A DNA stretch of 64,000 nt from Acidobacteriota bacterium (GTDB taxonomy: Bacteria; Acidobacteriota; Thermoanaerobaculia; Gp7-AA8), in assembly GCA_021325515.1 (NCBI GenBank), contig JAJPHC010000041.1:1-64000 (forward strand), in the 5' to 3' direction. The translations under genes were made by a program, and so were the position numbers. Below, in pieces: positions 27,472 through 38,575 of the stretch. Under the pieces are notes generated by a model. The model searched no databases. It saw only the letters and a list, made by a program, of their open reading frames with translations, and was not told where the DNA came from. Position 1 is the first letter of the stretch, and every line of letters starts with the position of its first letter.

Positions 27472-29283
27472 CTACCAATATCCCATCGAGCCCGCGAACA
27501 TCACCGAGTACACCTTGCGTGCCCATCCACGCTTCCCGAACTCCGTGTTCCCTTCCTGCTTCAGCCACTCTTTGATCGGCAGCGTGAAGCCGGTCTTGCG
27601 CCGCTCGCGGACGGCGGCCGGCAACGGTGGCCGCGGCGCAGCGGCGAGCAACTGTTTTCCCCGCTCCCTTCGCGACACGAGCACCGGTGCGAGCTTGCGC
27701 AGCAGGTGCGCGTCGACGAGCGGCACGCGCACTTCGAGCGAATGCGCCATCGACGCCCAGTCCATGTCGCGCAGCAGTTGATTGCGCAGATAGAGCGACG
27801 ACTCGAGTGCCGCGACGCGCGCGAACGGATTCCCGGGATCGGGAGTGATCGTCTGCTCGATGAGGCCGAGGAGATCGAGTCGCTTCAGGCCCTCGTCTGC
27901 GATGTCGGGGCCGAGAAGCGCAGGAAGCTCTGAGGCGAGAAAGCGCCCGCGCTTGACGAGATAGGCGCCGGCGTAGGAAGAGCCGTAGCGCAGGATCTCG
28001 CCCATTTTCGGGCTGATGTGCCGGCTCCTTTTCGCCAGCGCGGTGTTGAGCCGGTAGACGGCGTTGCCCAGCCCCGGCACGCGCGCCAGCGGCTGCGTGA
28101 CCGGCATCCAGCGCGGGATGTCGCGGAACGAGGTATAGCCGCCGAACAGTTCGTCGCCGCCGGTGCCCGACATCGCGACTTTCAATCCGAAATCATGCGC
28201 GGCCTTGCTGATGAAGTAGCTGTTGAGGCCATCGACGCTCGGCTGATCCATCGCCGCGAAGACGTGCGGCAGCTCCGCGCGAAACTCATCGATCGTCAGC
28301 TCGCGGATCGCGTGCCGCACGCCGTACTGCTTCGCGACCAGCTCCGCGAGCGGGGCCTCGTCGTTGTCGCGTCCGCGATACTCGGAGAAGCGGAGTGTGA
28401 GCGTCTGCAAATCGGTCGCACCGCTCTCACGCGCGAGCGCGACGACGGCGGTCGAATCGATGCCGGCGGAGAGGAACGCGCCGACGGGAACATCGGCGAC
28501 GAGGTGGTAGCGCACCGATTCCAGCACCGCATCGTGTACCGCCTCGCGGCGCTGCTCTTCGGTGAAGTGCGCGCGGGATTCGACGGCGTCGCGCAGCGTC
28601 GCCGCGATCGAGAAGTAGCGGGACGGATCGCGCATGCCGTTCGCGTCGACGTAGGAAAAGCAGCCGGCCGGCAGGGCGCGGATCGCACGATACATCGTGA
28701 AAGGCTCCGGCACGGTGCCGCGAAGAAAAAAGCCTGCCGCCGCCGCGGGATCGAACTGGCGGCTGACGCGACCTCCGCCCGTCAGCGCCTTCACCTGCGA
28801 GGCGATGCGGATCGTTCCGCCGTCGTTCGCGTAATAGAGCGGCTTGATGCCGTACGGATCGCGCGCCAGCAGCATGCGCCGCTCGCGTCCATCCCAGAGT
28901 GCGATGGCGAACATGCCGCGCAGCTCGTTCAACATCGCTTCCCGCTTTTCGTCGTACAGCGCGAGCAGCACCTCGGTGTCGGAGTGAGAAGTGAAGACGC
29001 GGCCGCGAGCCTCGAGGCCGGCGCGCAGCTCCTGGTAGTTGTAGATCTCGCCGTTGAATACGATCGTCAGCTCGCCGCGCTGCATCGGCTGCGCGCCGCC
29101 GGGAGAGAGGTCGATGATCGCGAGGCGGCGATGCCCGAGACCGGCGCGGCCATCGGATGAGATCCACGCATCCGAGGCGTCCGGCCCGCGCAGGCGCATG
29201 CACTCGCGCGACGCAATGAGCTCATCGCGGTCGACGGGCGGAGCGTCACTTCGATACGCGAAGATGGCGTTGATGCCGCACAT
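27472..29283 (-). CDS. asnB: asparagine synthase (glutamine-hydrolysing)
   Basis: A 603-aa enzyme making asparagine from aspartate, ATP and glutamine. Cys2 of MCGI is the glutaminase nucleophile; RLRGPDA, VFNGEIYN and SDTEVLL belong to the glutaminase domain. The synthetase domain (from about 220) has the PP-loop variant SAGIDSTAV and GTGGDELFGGY. It follows ftsB on the same strand by 48 nt and ends 1 nt after the convergent stop. Members of this clade also act in amidation for cell-surface polymers, so the substrate is not certain. Confidence 0.93.
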   Translation of the reverse strand: MCGINAIFAYRSDAPPVDRDELIASRECMRLRGPDASDAWISSDGRAGLGHRRLAIIDLSPGGAQPMQRGELTIVFNGEIYNYQELRAGLEARGRVFTSHSDTEVLLALYDEKREAMLNELRGMFAIALWDGRERRMLLARDPYGIKPLYYANDGGTIRIASQVKALTGGGRVSRQFDPAAAAGFFLRGTVPEPFTMYRAIRALPAGCFSYVDANGMRDPSRYFSIAATLRDAVESRAHFTEEQRREAVHDAVLESVRYHLVADVPVGAFLSAGIDSTAVVALARESGATDLQTLTLRFSEYRGRDNDEAPLAELVAKQYGVRHAIRELTIDEFRAELPHVFAAMDQPSVDGLNSYFISKAAHDFGLKVAMSGTGGDELFGGYTSFRDIPRWMPVTQPLARVPGLGNAVYRLNTALAKRSRHISPKMGEILRYGSSYAGAYLVKRGRFLASELPALLGPDIADEGLKRLDLLGLIEQTITPDPGNPFARVAALESSLYLRNQLLRDMDWASMAHSLEVRVPLVDAHLLRKLAPVLVSRRERGKQLLAAAPRPPLPAAVRERRKTGFTLPIKEWLKQEGNTEFGKRGWARKVYSVMFAGSMGYW

Positions 29284-29331
29284 TGCGCGTGAGTATAGAT
29301 GGGACGAATGAGAGGGAAGGGTGGCGTGGCC

Positions 29332-29658
29332 TCAGCGCGTCTTCGGCAGCATGTAGACGATCTCGCCCTTCTTCGACATGCCGAGGTCTTCGCGGGCGAT
29401 GCGCTCGACGGCGAACGTCGAGCGTTTCGCGCTCTCCACTTCGGCGCGGAGGCGGGCGTTTTCCGCCTGGAGACGCTGGATGTCGGCGCGCAATGACTGG
29501 ACGCGCTGCCGCGCCTGCTGCAGCTCGCCGATCCCGCCGCGGTCGCTGAAGAGATAGATACAGAAAAGCAGCGCCAGGGCACCCGAGATCAGGACGCCGA
29601 TCCGCATCGCCTTCTGTGTTGCACGGCGCGAATCGTGGGTGGAAACCGAGGGCGGCAT
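29332..29658 (-). CDS. ftsB: FtsB/DivIC-like cell division protein
   Basis: A 108-aa bitopic protein: basic N-terminus, one membrane segment (about 18-37, IGVLISGALALLFCIYLF), a coiled coil (44-78, QQARQRVQSLRADIQRLQAE) and the FtsB-type end AREDLGMSKKGEIVYML. In the division machinery this protein bridges FtsL and FtsQ. It is divergent from purB with overlapping promoters and precedes asnB. Some FtsL proteins look alike; the DLG-x(5)-GEI end favours FtsB/DivIC. Confidence 0.88.
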   Translation of the reverse strand: MPPSVSTHDSRRATQKAMRIGVLISGALALLFCIYLFSDRGGIGELQQARQRVQSLRADIQRLQAENARLRAEVESAKRSTFAVERIAREDLGMSKKGEIVYMLPKTR

Positions 29659-29675
29659 TTGCCGTAGTGTAGGCC

Positions 29676-29683
29676 GTTATAAT
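29676..29683. promoter_or_regulatory. divergent overlapping -10 boxes (ftsB / purB)
   Basis: GTTATAAT holds a perfect TATAAT for purB (29678-29683, plus strand) and TATAAC for ftsB on the minus strand (29681-29676). The purB box ends 6 nt before its GTG, so its transcript would begin at or next to the start codon. No -35 matches either. Confidence 0.6.
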
Positions 29684-29689
29684 CCGTTC

Positions 29690-31126
29690 GTGAAGCGCAA
29701 TTCCGCCTCGAATCCCCTCACTGAACGGTACGCCTCGAAAGAGATGTCGTACCTCTTCTCCGCCGACTTCAAGTTCCGCACGTGGCGCCGTCTCTGGATC
29801 GCGCTGGCCGAGGCGGAGAAAGAGCTCGGTCTGGAGATCACCGACGCGCAACTCGCCGAGCTGAGAGCGAACGCCGAAGACATCAACTACGAAGACGCCG
29901 AGCGCCGCGAGCGCGAGATCCGTCACGATGTGATGTCCCACATCTACGCCTTCGGCCTGCAGGCTCCCTCCGCGAAAGGCATCATCCACCTCGGCGCCAC
30001 CTCGGCGTTCGTCACCGACAACACCGACATCCTGCAGATGGCGGAAGCGCTGCGGATCCTTATCCGCCGCCTGGTGAATCTGATGGCGAAGCTGCGCGAG
30101 CTCGCCTGGACATGGCGCGCGACTCCGGCGCTTGCGTTCACGCACTTCCAGCCCGCGCAGCTCACGACCGTCGGCAAGCGCGCGACGCTCTGGCTGCACG
30201 ATCTGCTGCTCGACTATCACGAGCTCGACTTCCGTCTGTCGCAACTCGCTCTCCTCGGCGTGAAGGGTGCGACGGGAACGCAGGCCTCGTTCCTCAATCT
30301 GTTCAAGGGCGACGAGTCGAAGGTGAACCGTCTCGAGCAGCTCGTCGCGGAGAAGGTGGGGATGCGGCGGAGCTATCCGGTGTCGGGGCAGACGTATTCG
30401 CGCAAGGTCGACGCGCAGGTCGTGTCGGCGTTGTCGGGTTTCGCGCAGAGCGCCTCGAAATTCGGATACGACATGCGGCTGCTGCAGCACCTGCGCGAGA
30501 TCGAGGAGCCGTTCGAGGAAGAGCAGGTCGGGTCGTCGGCGATGGCGTACAAGCGCAATCCGATGCGCGCGGAGCGCATCGATGCGTTGTCGCGGCATCT
30601 GATCGTGAACTCGCTCAATCCCGCGCTGACCGCGGCGACGCAGTGGTTCGAGCGGACGCTCGACGATTCGGCCAATCGGCGCATCGCGATCCCCGAGGCC
30701 TTCCTCGCGGCCGACGCGCTCGCGTTGATCTACGACAACATCGTCGGCGGCATCGTCGTTCACGAAGAAGTGATTGCCGCGAACGTGCGGCGGGAGCTGC
30801 CGTTCATGATGACCGAGAATCTGATGATGGAGGGTGTGCGCGCCGGCGGCGATCGCCAGGTGCTGCACGAGCGCGTGCGCGTGCACTCGCAGGCCGCGGC
30901 GGATGCGCTGAAGTCCGGCGCGGCGGCGAATGACCTGTTCGACCGCATCGCCGCGGACGCGCTGTTCGGCATCGACCGCGAGACGATTGCGCGCATCGCG
31001 CGGCCGGAGAACTACACGGGACTGTCGAAGCAGCAGACCGAGCGGTTCCTGGCCGAGGATGTCGATCCGATTCTGGAGAAGCATCGAAGCGAGATCCATG
31101 CGGAAGTCGGCGAGGTGCGCGTTTGA
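29690..31126 (+). CDS. purB: adenylosuccinate lyase
   Basis: A 478-aa enzyme of purine synthesis, cleaving fumarate from SAICAR and adenylosuccinate. The family signature GSSAMAYKRNPMRAE contains the catalytic Ser; IHLGATSAFVTDN and FTHFQPAQLTTVGKR add the conserved His regions. The GTG at 29690 is chosen because the conserved LTERYASKEM must be included and no ATG precedes it. A TATAAT ends 6 nt before, which suggests a leaderless mRNA. The next gene overlaps the stop (TTGA). Confidence 0.95.
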   Translation: MKRNSASNPLTERYASKEMSYLFSADFKFRTWRRLWIALAEAEKELGLEITDAQLAELRANAEDINYEDAERREREIRHDVMSHIYAFGLQAPSAKGIIHLGATSAFVTDNTDILQMAEALRILIRRLVNLMAKLRELAWTWRATPALAFTHFQPAQLTTVGKRATLWLHDLLLDYHELDFRLSQLALLGVKGATGTQASFLNLFKGDESKVNRLEQLVAEKVGMRRSYPVSGQTYSRKVDAQVVSALSGFAQSASKFGYDMRLLQHLREIEEPFEEEQVGSSAMAYKRNPMRAERIDALSRHLIVNSLNPALTAATQWFERTLDDSANRRIAIPEAFLAADALALIYDNIVGGIVVHEEVIAANVRRELPFMMTENLMMEGVRAGGDRQVLHERVRVHSQAAADALKSGAAANDLFDRIAADALFGIDRETIARIARPENYTGLSKQQTERFLAEDVDPILEKHRSEIHAEVGEVRV

Positions 31127-31971
31127 AGCGCTGGAGTCTTCTCCTGCTGCTGCTCGTCGTCGCGAGCGGATGCGTCTCGACGAAGCCGCAGACGCAGCCG
31201 CAGCCTTCGGAGATCACGCACGGAATCGCGAGCTGGTACGGCCAGGAATTCGCCGGGCGCACCACGGCGAACGGCGAGATCTTCGATCCGCTGCTGCTCA
31301 CCGCAGCGCATCGCACGCTGCCGTTCGGCACGGTGCTCGACGTGAAGAACTCGAAGACGGGCAAAGTCGTCCGGGTGCGTGTGAACGACCGTGGGCCGTT
31401 CGTCGGGAATCGCCTGATCGATCTCTCGTACGCTGCGGCGCAGCAGATCGGACTCGTCGATGACGGCACGGGCGAGGTCGATCTCTATCTCGTGCAGATG
31501 GGCAAGGGAGATCGCGAGCCGCCGGCGCCGTATGTCGTGTCGGTGCCGCCGTCGCCGAAAGGCGTGATGACGGACCGCGAGGCGCCCGTGGTGGAGATGC
31601 CGATTCCGGCCGCGCCCGCGCCCGCTCCCCAACCGGCCGTTGCACCCAGGCCGGAACCGCCGCCGGTTCCCGCCCGCGTCGAGACGATCCAGGTGGAGAC
31701 GATTCCGCTGAAGCCCACTCCTCCACCCCAACCGAAGGCTGCACCCGTCACCGATCATGGCTTCGCGGTCCAGATCGGCGCCTTCGCAATCGAAGCCAAC
31801 GCGAAAGAGCTGCTGGGCCGGGTCGCGCAACTCGGCGAGAAGGCGCACATCGATCAGCCGGGTAAGCTCTATCTCGTGCGCATCGGGCCGTTCGCGACAC
31901 GCGAGCAGGCGATCAAGGCGCGGGAGCGGCTGGAAGCCGCGGGAATGAGCGCGATGATCGTCACGCAGTAA
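31123..31971 (+). CDS. rlpA: RlpA-like lipoprotein with SPOR domain
   Basis: A 282-aa lipoprotein: signal ending VASGC, a double-psi beta-barrel (about 35-125: GIASWYGQEFAGRTTANGE, LPFGTVLDVKN, VNDRGPFV), a Pro-rich linker (125-210) and a C-terminal SPOR domain (215-282: GFAVQIGAFA, YLVRIGPFATREQA) that binds denuded glycan at the septum. RlpA acts as a lytic transglycosylase in some bacteria. The TTG start overlaps the purB stop (TTGA). A hairpin follows 6 nt after the stop. Confidence 0.93.
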   Translation: MKRWSLLLLLLVVASGCVSTKPQTQPQPSEITHGIASWYGQEFAGRTTANGEIFDPLLLTAAHRTLPFGTVLDVKNSKTGKVVRVRVNDRGPFVGNRLIDLSYAAAQQIGLVDDGTGEVDLYLVQMGKGDREPPAPYVVSVPPSPKGVMTDREAPVVEMPIPAAPAPAPQPAVAPRPEPPPVPARVETIQVETIPLKPTPPPQPKAAPVTDHGFAVQIGAFAIEANAKELLGRVAQLGEKAHIDQPGKLYLVRIGPFATREQAIKARERLEAAGMSAMIVTQ

Positions 31972-31977
31972 GCCGGA

Positions 31978-31998
31978 GTGCGGACGCCTCGTCCGCAC
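31978..31998. repeat. GTGCGGACG hairpin between convergent genes
   Basis: GTGCGGACG-CCT-CGTCCGCAC, a perfect 9-bp hairpin between rlpA and the convergent ndk. It may stop transcription from both sides, but it lacks T tracts. It is a relative of the hairpin at 14727-14743. Confidence 0.6.
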
Positions 31999-32015
31999 CC
32001 CACGTCGTAATGACG

Positions 32016-32432
32016 CTACAGCAGTTCGCTGGCGGCGAAGAAGAAGCCGATCTCGATGTTCGCGTTCTCGTCGGAATCGCTTCCGTGAATCGCGTTCTGC
32101 TCGATCGATTCTCCGAAATCCTTGCGGATCGTGCCGGCGTCGGCCTTGGCCGGATCCGTTGCCCCCATCACCTTGCGGAGATGTGCGACGGCGTTGTCGC
32201 GCTCGAGCGCGATCACGACCACGGGTCCCGAGGTCATGTACTCGACGAGCGAACCGAAGAACGGACGCTCCTTGTGAACGGCGTAAAAGCCCTCGGCCTG
32301 CGTGCCCGACAGCGAGACCTTCTTCATGCCGAGGATCTTGAATCCTTCGGCTTCGATACGGCTGATGATTTTCCCGGTATTGCCCTTGCGGTACGAATCC
32401 GGCTTGACGATGGTGAATGTGCGGTTCGACAT
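32016..32432 (-). CDS. ndk: nucleoside diphosphate kinase
   Basis: A 138-aa enzyme that equalises nucleoside di- and triphosphate pools through a phospho-His. NAIHGSDS contains the catalytic His; RTFTIVKPD at the start and [15 protein letters not shown] are family motifs. Slightly shorter than the usual 140-150 aa, with all motifs present. It lies 22 nt downstream of the sensor kinase gene. TATCAT 9 nt before the ATG might give it a promoter of its own. Confidence 0.97.
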   Translation of the reverse strand: MSNRTFTIVKPDSYRKGNTGKIISRIEAEGFKILGMKKVSLSGTQAEGFYAVHKERPFFGSLVEYMTSGPVVVIALERDNAVAHLRKVMGATDPAKADAGTIRKDFGESIEQNAIHGSDSDENANIEIGFFFAASELL

Positions 32433-32454
32433 AGGGCGCGGATGATAGCAGACC

Positions 32455-34581
<2,127 letters not shown>

Positions 34582-34604
34582 GGGTTCGATTCATCGTACA
34601 CCCT

Positions 34605-35576
34605 TCAAAGCGGTGTGACGACGAGAGTCCCGTCAGACGGCGTCAGCAGAACATCGCGAAAATCCGCCGGTTCGGCGAGCTCGACTCCGTGCGCGACGAT
34701 GCATCGCTCGAGCGTCACTCCGCTTGCGATGCGGCAGTTCTCCCACACCGCGGAGTCCTCGACGCGGCCTTCGATGATGCTGTTCGCTCCGATCGACGAG
34801 CGGCTCACGAACCCTTTCACGGAGGCCGACTCGTCGATGATCGACGTGCCGTCGATCCGCGAGCCGGCGGGCGGCGTCACTTTGCCGGCGAGCATCAACT
34901 CGCGAATGCCTGCATTCGCGCCCGCAAGCCGCCGCGGCGTTCCGACATCGAACCACGGCGCGTCCTCGACGACGCCCGCGATCGTCTCCGTCGCGAGCAG
35001 CGGCTGATAAACGGCGTCGACGATTCCAAAGACTTCGCGGTCGGGGAAGTGGCGGAAGATCCGCGAGCTGATGAGATGCGAGCCGGCGAACATGAGCGCC
35101 TCGCCGGTGCCGCTGCCGAAGCCGGTGATCAGACCTTCGTGCAGATACACGGGCGTGAACTTGTCATCGGGCGGCGGGCGCCGCAGCGAGAGCGCAGCGA
35201 TCGCCTCGTAGCCGTGACGCGCGTCGAGGAGATCGAAGTAGCGCACGAACTGAATCGTGTCGCCGTTGACGAGAAAGAACTCCTCTCCCGTCTCCAGGAA
35301 ATCGCGCACGCGCCGGATCCCGCCGCCTGTACCGAGAATCTCCCGCTCCATCGAGAACTCGAAACGGCAGTCGTAGGTCGCGCTCAGAAACTCGACGATC
35401 GGATCGGGGAGATAGTGGAGGTTGACGACGATCTCGTGGATATCCGCCGCGAGAAACGCTTCCACCGCATAGCCGATGAGCGGCCGGTTGCAGACCGGCA
35501 CCATCGGCTTCGGAATCGCGTTGGTGATCGGGCGAAGCCGCGTGCCGAGACCCGCGGCGAGGATCATGGATTTCAC
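34605..35576 (-). CDS. NDP-sugar pyrophosphorylase (nucleotidyltransferase)
   Basis: A 323-aa enzyme with an N-terminal sugar-nucleotidyltransferase fold: ILAAGLGTRLRP is the nucleotide-binding signature, KPMVPVCNRPL contains the activating Lys, and LVNGDT and WFDVGTP mark the metal and sugar sites. The C-terminus (about 240-323) has left-handed helix repeats (IDGTSIIDESASV, SIIEGRVEDSAV). It resembles mannose-1-phosphate guanylyltransferases and MurNAc-1-P uridylyltransferases; the exact sugar cannot be read. It lies in the gap-pgk strand run, 19 nt after the CYTH gene. Confidence 0.85.
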   Translation of the reverse strand: MKSMILAAGLGTRLRPITNAIPKPMVPVCNRPLIGYAVEAFLAADIHEIVVNLHYLPDPIVEFLSATYDCRFEFSMEREILGTGGGIRRVRDFLETGEEFFLVNGDTIQFVRYFDLLDARHGYEAIAALSLRRPPPDDKFTPVYLHEGLITGFGSGTGEALMFAGSHLISSRIFRHFPDREVFGIVDAVYQPLLATETIAGVVEDAPWFDVGTPRRLAGANAGIRELMLAGKVTPPAGSRIDGTSIIDESASVKGFVSRSSIGANSIIEGRVEDSAVWENCRIASGVTLERCIVAHGVELAEPADFRDVLLTPSDGTLVVTPL

Positions 35577-35595
35577 GGCGCCTGCGGCCTCTTCC

Positions 35596-36153
35596 TCATA
35601 GAGCGTCCGGCGGGAACACCATGTTCTCCGGCAGGTCGGCGCGCGTGCGCCGCGCCTGGCGATAGAGATCGGCGTACGACTGGCGGATGCCCTGATCGAC
35701 GTTCATTCCGAGCTCGGTGGCGACGGTGCGAATCACATCGATGGCTCCCTCGATCTCGAAATAGTCGCCGATCGGCGTGCGGTCGATGACGACTTCGACG
35801 TCGCGCACGCGCCAGACCTCGCGAAACTTCTGATAGCGAAAGGTCGGCTTGAAGCCGAGCGAGTCGAAGAGCTGAATCGCCAGCTCGAAGGACTCGACGC
35901 CGGTCTGCACTTCCTCGCGCGCCTTCACGCCGCTCTCGAATGATGTCGGCCCCTTGAACGTGGCGATGGCATAGCGCCCGAACTTGCGCACGCGCAGCAG
36001 CGCACCGCGCGTGCGCAGCTCGCCGCGGCGATCGAGGACGATGTTGTCTTCGAATGTCTCCGGATAGAGCCGCGTCGCGCCGAGGTCGCTCAGCTTGCGG
36101 ACCAGCTCCGCGCGGTCGCGGAGAGCGAATTTGATTTCGATTTCGAGAGCCAT
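35596..36153 (-). CDS. CYTH-domain protein (class IV adenylate cyclase / ThTPase fold)
   Basis: A 185-aa protein of the CYTH superfamily, acting on triphosphorylated substrates inside a beta tunnel. EIEIKF at the start is the ExExK signature, LRVRKFGRYAIATFKGP, KAREEVQTG, DRTPIGDYFEIEG and the closing helix follow. Members are CyaB adenylate cyclases, thiamine triphosphatases or tripolyphosphatases, and the sequence does not decide. It lies between pgk and the nucleotidyltransferase gene. Confidence 0.88.
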   Translation of the reverse strand: MALEIEIKFALRDRAELVRKLSDLGATRLYPETFEDNIVLDRRGELRTRGALLRVRKFGRYAIATFKGPTSFESGVKAREEVQTGVESFELAIQLFDSLGFKPTFRYQKFREVWRVRDVEVVIDRTPIGDYFEIEGAIDVIRTVATELGMNVDQGIRQSYADLYRQARRTRADLPENMVFPPDAL

Positions 36154-36178
36154 TGTTGGTTTCGCGGGCTCGAAGTTG

Positions 36179-36213
36179 CGCGGGCTCGCGGTGAGCTCTA
36201 CCGAGAGCCCGCG
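36179..36213. terminator. inverted repeat between pgk and the CYTH gene
   Basis: CGCGGGCTC (36179-36187) and GAGCCCGCG (36205-36213) form a 9-bp stem with a 17-nt loop just after the pgk stop. There is no U tract, so it may act as an mRNA 3'-end protector or weak terminator. A short palindromic repeat is the alternative. Confidence 0.4.
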
Positions 36214-36232
36214 TGCCCGCGTATCCGCGAGA

Positions 36233-37423
36233 CTACTTCTTCAGCACTTCCACGCCCGGCAGTGCCGCGCCGGAAATGAATTCAAGCGACGCGCCGCCGC
36301 CCGTTGAAATGTGACTCACCTTCGATGCGAAGCCGGAGGCCTTGACGGCCTCGACCGACTCGCCGCCGCCGACGACGGTGATCGCCTTCTCGTTGTCGGT
36401 GAGCGCACGCGCCATCGCCATCGTCCCTTTCGCGAACGCTTCCTTCTCGAAGACTCCCATCGGGCCGTTCCAGAAGATCACGCGCGCGGTTCCGAGCTTC
36501 TGCGCATAGAGCGCGACGCTCTTCGGGCCGATGTCGAAGGCTTTCTGTGCTGCGGTGAGACCGCCCGCTACCTCCACGGTCTCGATGACGGTGGGATTCT
36601 CGAGGTCATCGCCGCAGACGAGATCGACGGGCAGCAGCACTTCGGCGCGCTTCTCGCCGGCGAGAATGCGTGTCGCGACATCCAGCGAATCCTTGTCGAC
36701 GAGCGAGCCGCCCATCGCGACGCCTTGCGCGGCGAGGAAGGTGTTGGCCATGCCGCCGCCGATGAGCACGGTGTCGGCGAGTTTCACGAGAGCCTCCAGC
36801 GGCTCGATCTTCCCCGCGATCTTCGCGCCGCCGAGCAGCGCGACGAAGGGGCGATCGCTGACCGACGTGACCTTCTGCAGAAACTCGAGCTCGCGCGCGA
36901 GAAGGAGTCCGCCCGCGATGCGCTCGCGCGCGAAGAGGCGCGGCAGCGCGTCGATCGATGCGTGTGCGCGATGGCATGCTCCGAACGCATCGTTCACGTA
37001 GAGGTCCGCCAGCTTCTGCAGCTCTTCGGCGAATGCTTTCTCATTCGACTCCTCGCCGGCGTGGAAGCGGAGGTCCTCGAGCAGCAGCACATCGCCTGCT
37101 TTGAGCCTGCCGGCTTTCGCCTGGGCGTCTTCGCCGATGCAATCGCCGGCCCACTGCACTTCCGTGCCGAGGAGCTCCGCGAGACGGTCGCGCACGGGAG
37201 CGAGCGAATACTTCTCCTTCCGCTGCCCCTTCGGCCGGCCGAGATGCGAGGCGATGACGACGGCGGCGCCGGTGTCACGCAGACGGCGAAGCGTCGGGAT
37301 CGTCTCTTCGATGCGCGTCGCATCGGTGATGCGCGTGCCGTCGAGCGGCACGTTGTAATCGACGCGATAGAAGACGCGATGGCCGGCAGGATCGATGTCG
37401 TCGAGTGTGCGGATCTGAATCAT
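36233..37423 (-). CDS. pgk: phosphoglycerate kinase
   Basis: A 396-aa glycolytic enzyme transferring phosphate from 1,3-bisphosphoglycerate to ADP. RVDYNVPLDG, SHLGRPKG, the basic patch with CHRAHAS, GGAKIAGK and the ATP loop GGGESVEAV are present. The ATG at 37423 overlaps the gap stop (ATGA), which ties the two enzymes in one operon. The family is otherwise full length. Confidence 0.97.
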   Translation of the reverse strand: MIQIRTLDDIDPAGHRVFYRVDYNVPLDGTRITDATRIEETIPTLRRLRDTGAAVVIASHLGRPKGQRKEKYSLAPVRDRLAELLGTEVQWAGDCIGEDAQAKAGRLKAGDVLLLEDLRFHAGEESNEKAFAEELQKLADLYVNDAFGACHRAHASIDALPRLFARERIAGGLLLARELEFLQKVTSVSDRPFVALLGGAKIAGKIEPLEALVKLADTVLIGGGMANTFLAAQGVAMGGSLVDKDSLDVATRILAGEKRAEVLLPVDLVCGDDLENPTVIETVEVAGGLTAAQKAFDIGPKSVALYAQKLGTARVIFWNGPMGVFEKEAFAKGTMAMARALTDNEKAITVVGGGESVEAVKASGFASKVSHISTGGGASLEFISGAALPGVEVLKK

Positions 37424-38451
37424 GATGACTTCGCCGTGAGAGTTTCTTTCTTCACGCGTGCAACGTGCGCGATCAGATCGAGAATGCGATTCGAGTATCC
37501 CCACTCGTTGTCGTACCAGGCGAGGATCTTGTGCATGTGCGGATCGACGGAGCGGGTGAAGGTCGTGTCGACGATCGATGAGTGAGCATCGTTGTTGAAG
37601 TCGATCGAGACGAGCTGCTCGTCGGAGTAGGCGAGGATGCCTTTCAATTCGCCGTTCGCGGCATCGCGGACGGCACGGTTGATCTCTTCCGCGCTCGTCT
37701 CCTTCTCGGTGCGGAAGGTGAGGTCGACGAGCGAGACGTTGGGCGTCGGCACGCGAACCGAGATGCCGTCGAACTTTCCCTTCAGTTCGGGCAGCACGAG
37801 GCCGACGGCTTTCGCGGCGCCCGTCGTCGTCGGGATCATCGACAGCGCGGCAGCGCGCCCGCGGCGGAGATCCTTGTGCGGCAGATCGAGAATCTCCTGA
37901 TCGTTCGTGTACGAGTGAACCGTCGTCATGATGCCGCTCACGATCCCGAACTTTTCATGGAGCACTTTCGCGACCGGCGCGAGGCAGTTCGTCGTGCACG
38001 ACGCGTTGGAGATGATCCTGTCCCTCGATGGATCGTAGCTTTTCTCGTTCACGCCCATGCAGAACGTGGCGTCCGCGTCCTTCGAGGGAGCGGAGATGAT
38101 GACCGTCTCGACGGACTTGCGGAGATGGCGCGAGGCCTTGTCCTTCGAAGTGAAGCGGCCCGAGGACTCGACCACGATCTCCGCGCCGAGGTCGCCCCAT
38201 GGAATCTCGGCGGGATCGGGAGTCGCGAAGACGCGCAGTTCCCTGCCGTCGATCGAGATGCCGTTCGCGGTTGCCTTGATGTCGTTGGAAATCGTGCCGT
38301 GGACGGAGTCGTACTTCAGAAGATAAGCGAGCGTCGCGGCGTCAGTCAGATCGTTGACGGCGACGAATTCGATGTCGTGCTTTGCAGCAAGCGCGGCGCG
38401 GACGACGTTGCGTCCGATGCGGCCAAAGCCGTTCACACCTACCTTGACCAT
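37420..38451 (-). CDS. gap: glyceraldehyde-3-phosphate dehydrogenase, type I
   Basis: A 343-aa enzyme with the NAD-binding start VGVNGFGRIGR and the active-site stretch SNASCTTNCLAP with its catalytic Cys. WYDNEWGYSNR closes the catalytic domain. GGAGG lies 5 nt before the ATG at 38451. The long open frame upstream is not part of the protein. A -10 (TATACT) sits on the far side of a large inverted repeat, giving an mRNA leader of about 100 nt with a strong hairpin. Confidence 0.97.
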   Translation of the reverse strand: MVKVGVNGFGRIGRNVVRAALAAKHDIEFVAVNDLTDAATLAYLLKYDSVHGTISNDIKATANGISIDGRELRVFATPDPAEIPWGDLGAEIVVESSGRFTSKDKASRHLRKSVETVIISAPSKDADATFCMGVNEKSYDPSRDRIISNASCTTNCLAPVAKVLHEKFGIVSGIMTTVHSYTNDQEILDLPHKDLRRGRAAALSMIPTTTGAAKAVGLVLPELKGKFDGISVRVPTPNVSLVDLTFRTEKETSAEEINRAVRDAANGELKGILAYSDEQLVSIDFNNDAHSSIVDTTFTRSVDPHMHKILAWYDNEWGYSNRILDLIAHVARVKKETLTAKSS

Positions 38452-38464
38452 GATTCCTCCTGGT

Positions 38465-38549
38465 GGAGCGCGGGCCTCCCGCCCGGCTCGCGGTGCCGAA
38501 GTCGCCGGGCGGAGACGCTCGACGACTGCGGGCGAGACGCCCGCGCTCC
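38465..38549. repeat. REP-like inverted repeat in the gap leader
   Basis: GGAGCGCGGGC (38465-38475) and GCCCGCGCTCC (38539-38549) are perfect inverted arms; inside lie further pairs such as CGCCCGG/CCGGGCG-like blocks. The unit GGGCGAGACGCCC recurs in altered form (GGGCGAAACGCCC) at 63549-63561. In the gap mRNA it would form a long hairpin upstream of the ribosome site. Confidence 0.8.
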
Positions 38550-38558
38550 GTGCCGCGT

Positions 38559-38566
38559 AGTATAAC
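38559..38566. promoter_or_regulatory. divergent overlapping -10 boxes (gap / mtnA)
   Basis: AGTATAAC gives TATAAC on the plus strand (38561-38566), 9 nt before the mtnA ATG, and TATACT on the minus strand (38564-38559), which would start gap transcripts about 100 nt before the gap ATG. -35 matches are poor. Confidence 0.5.
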
Positions 38567-38575
38567 GATCGGCGA

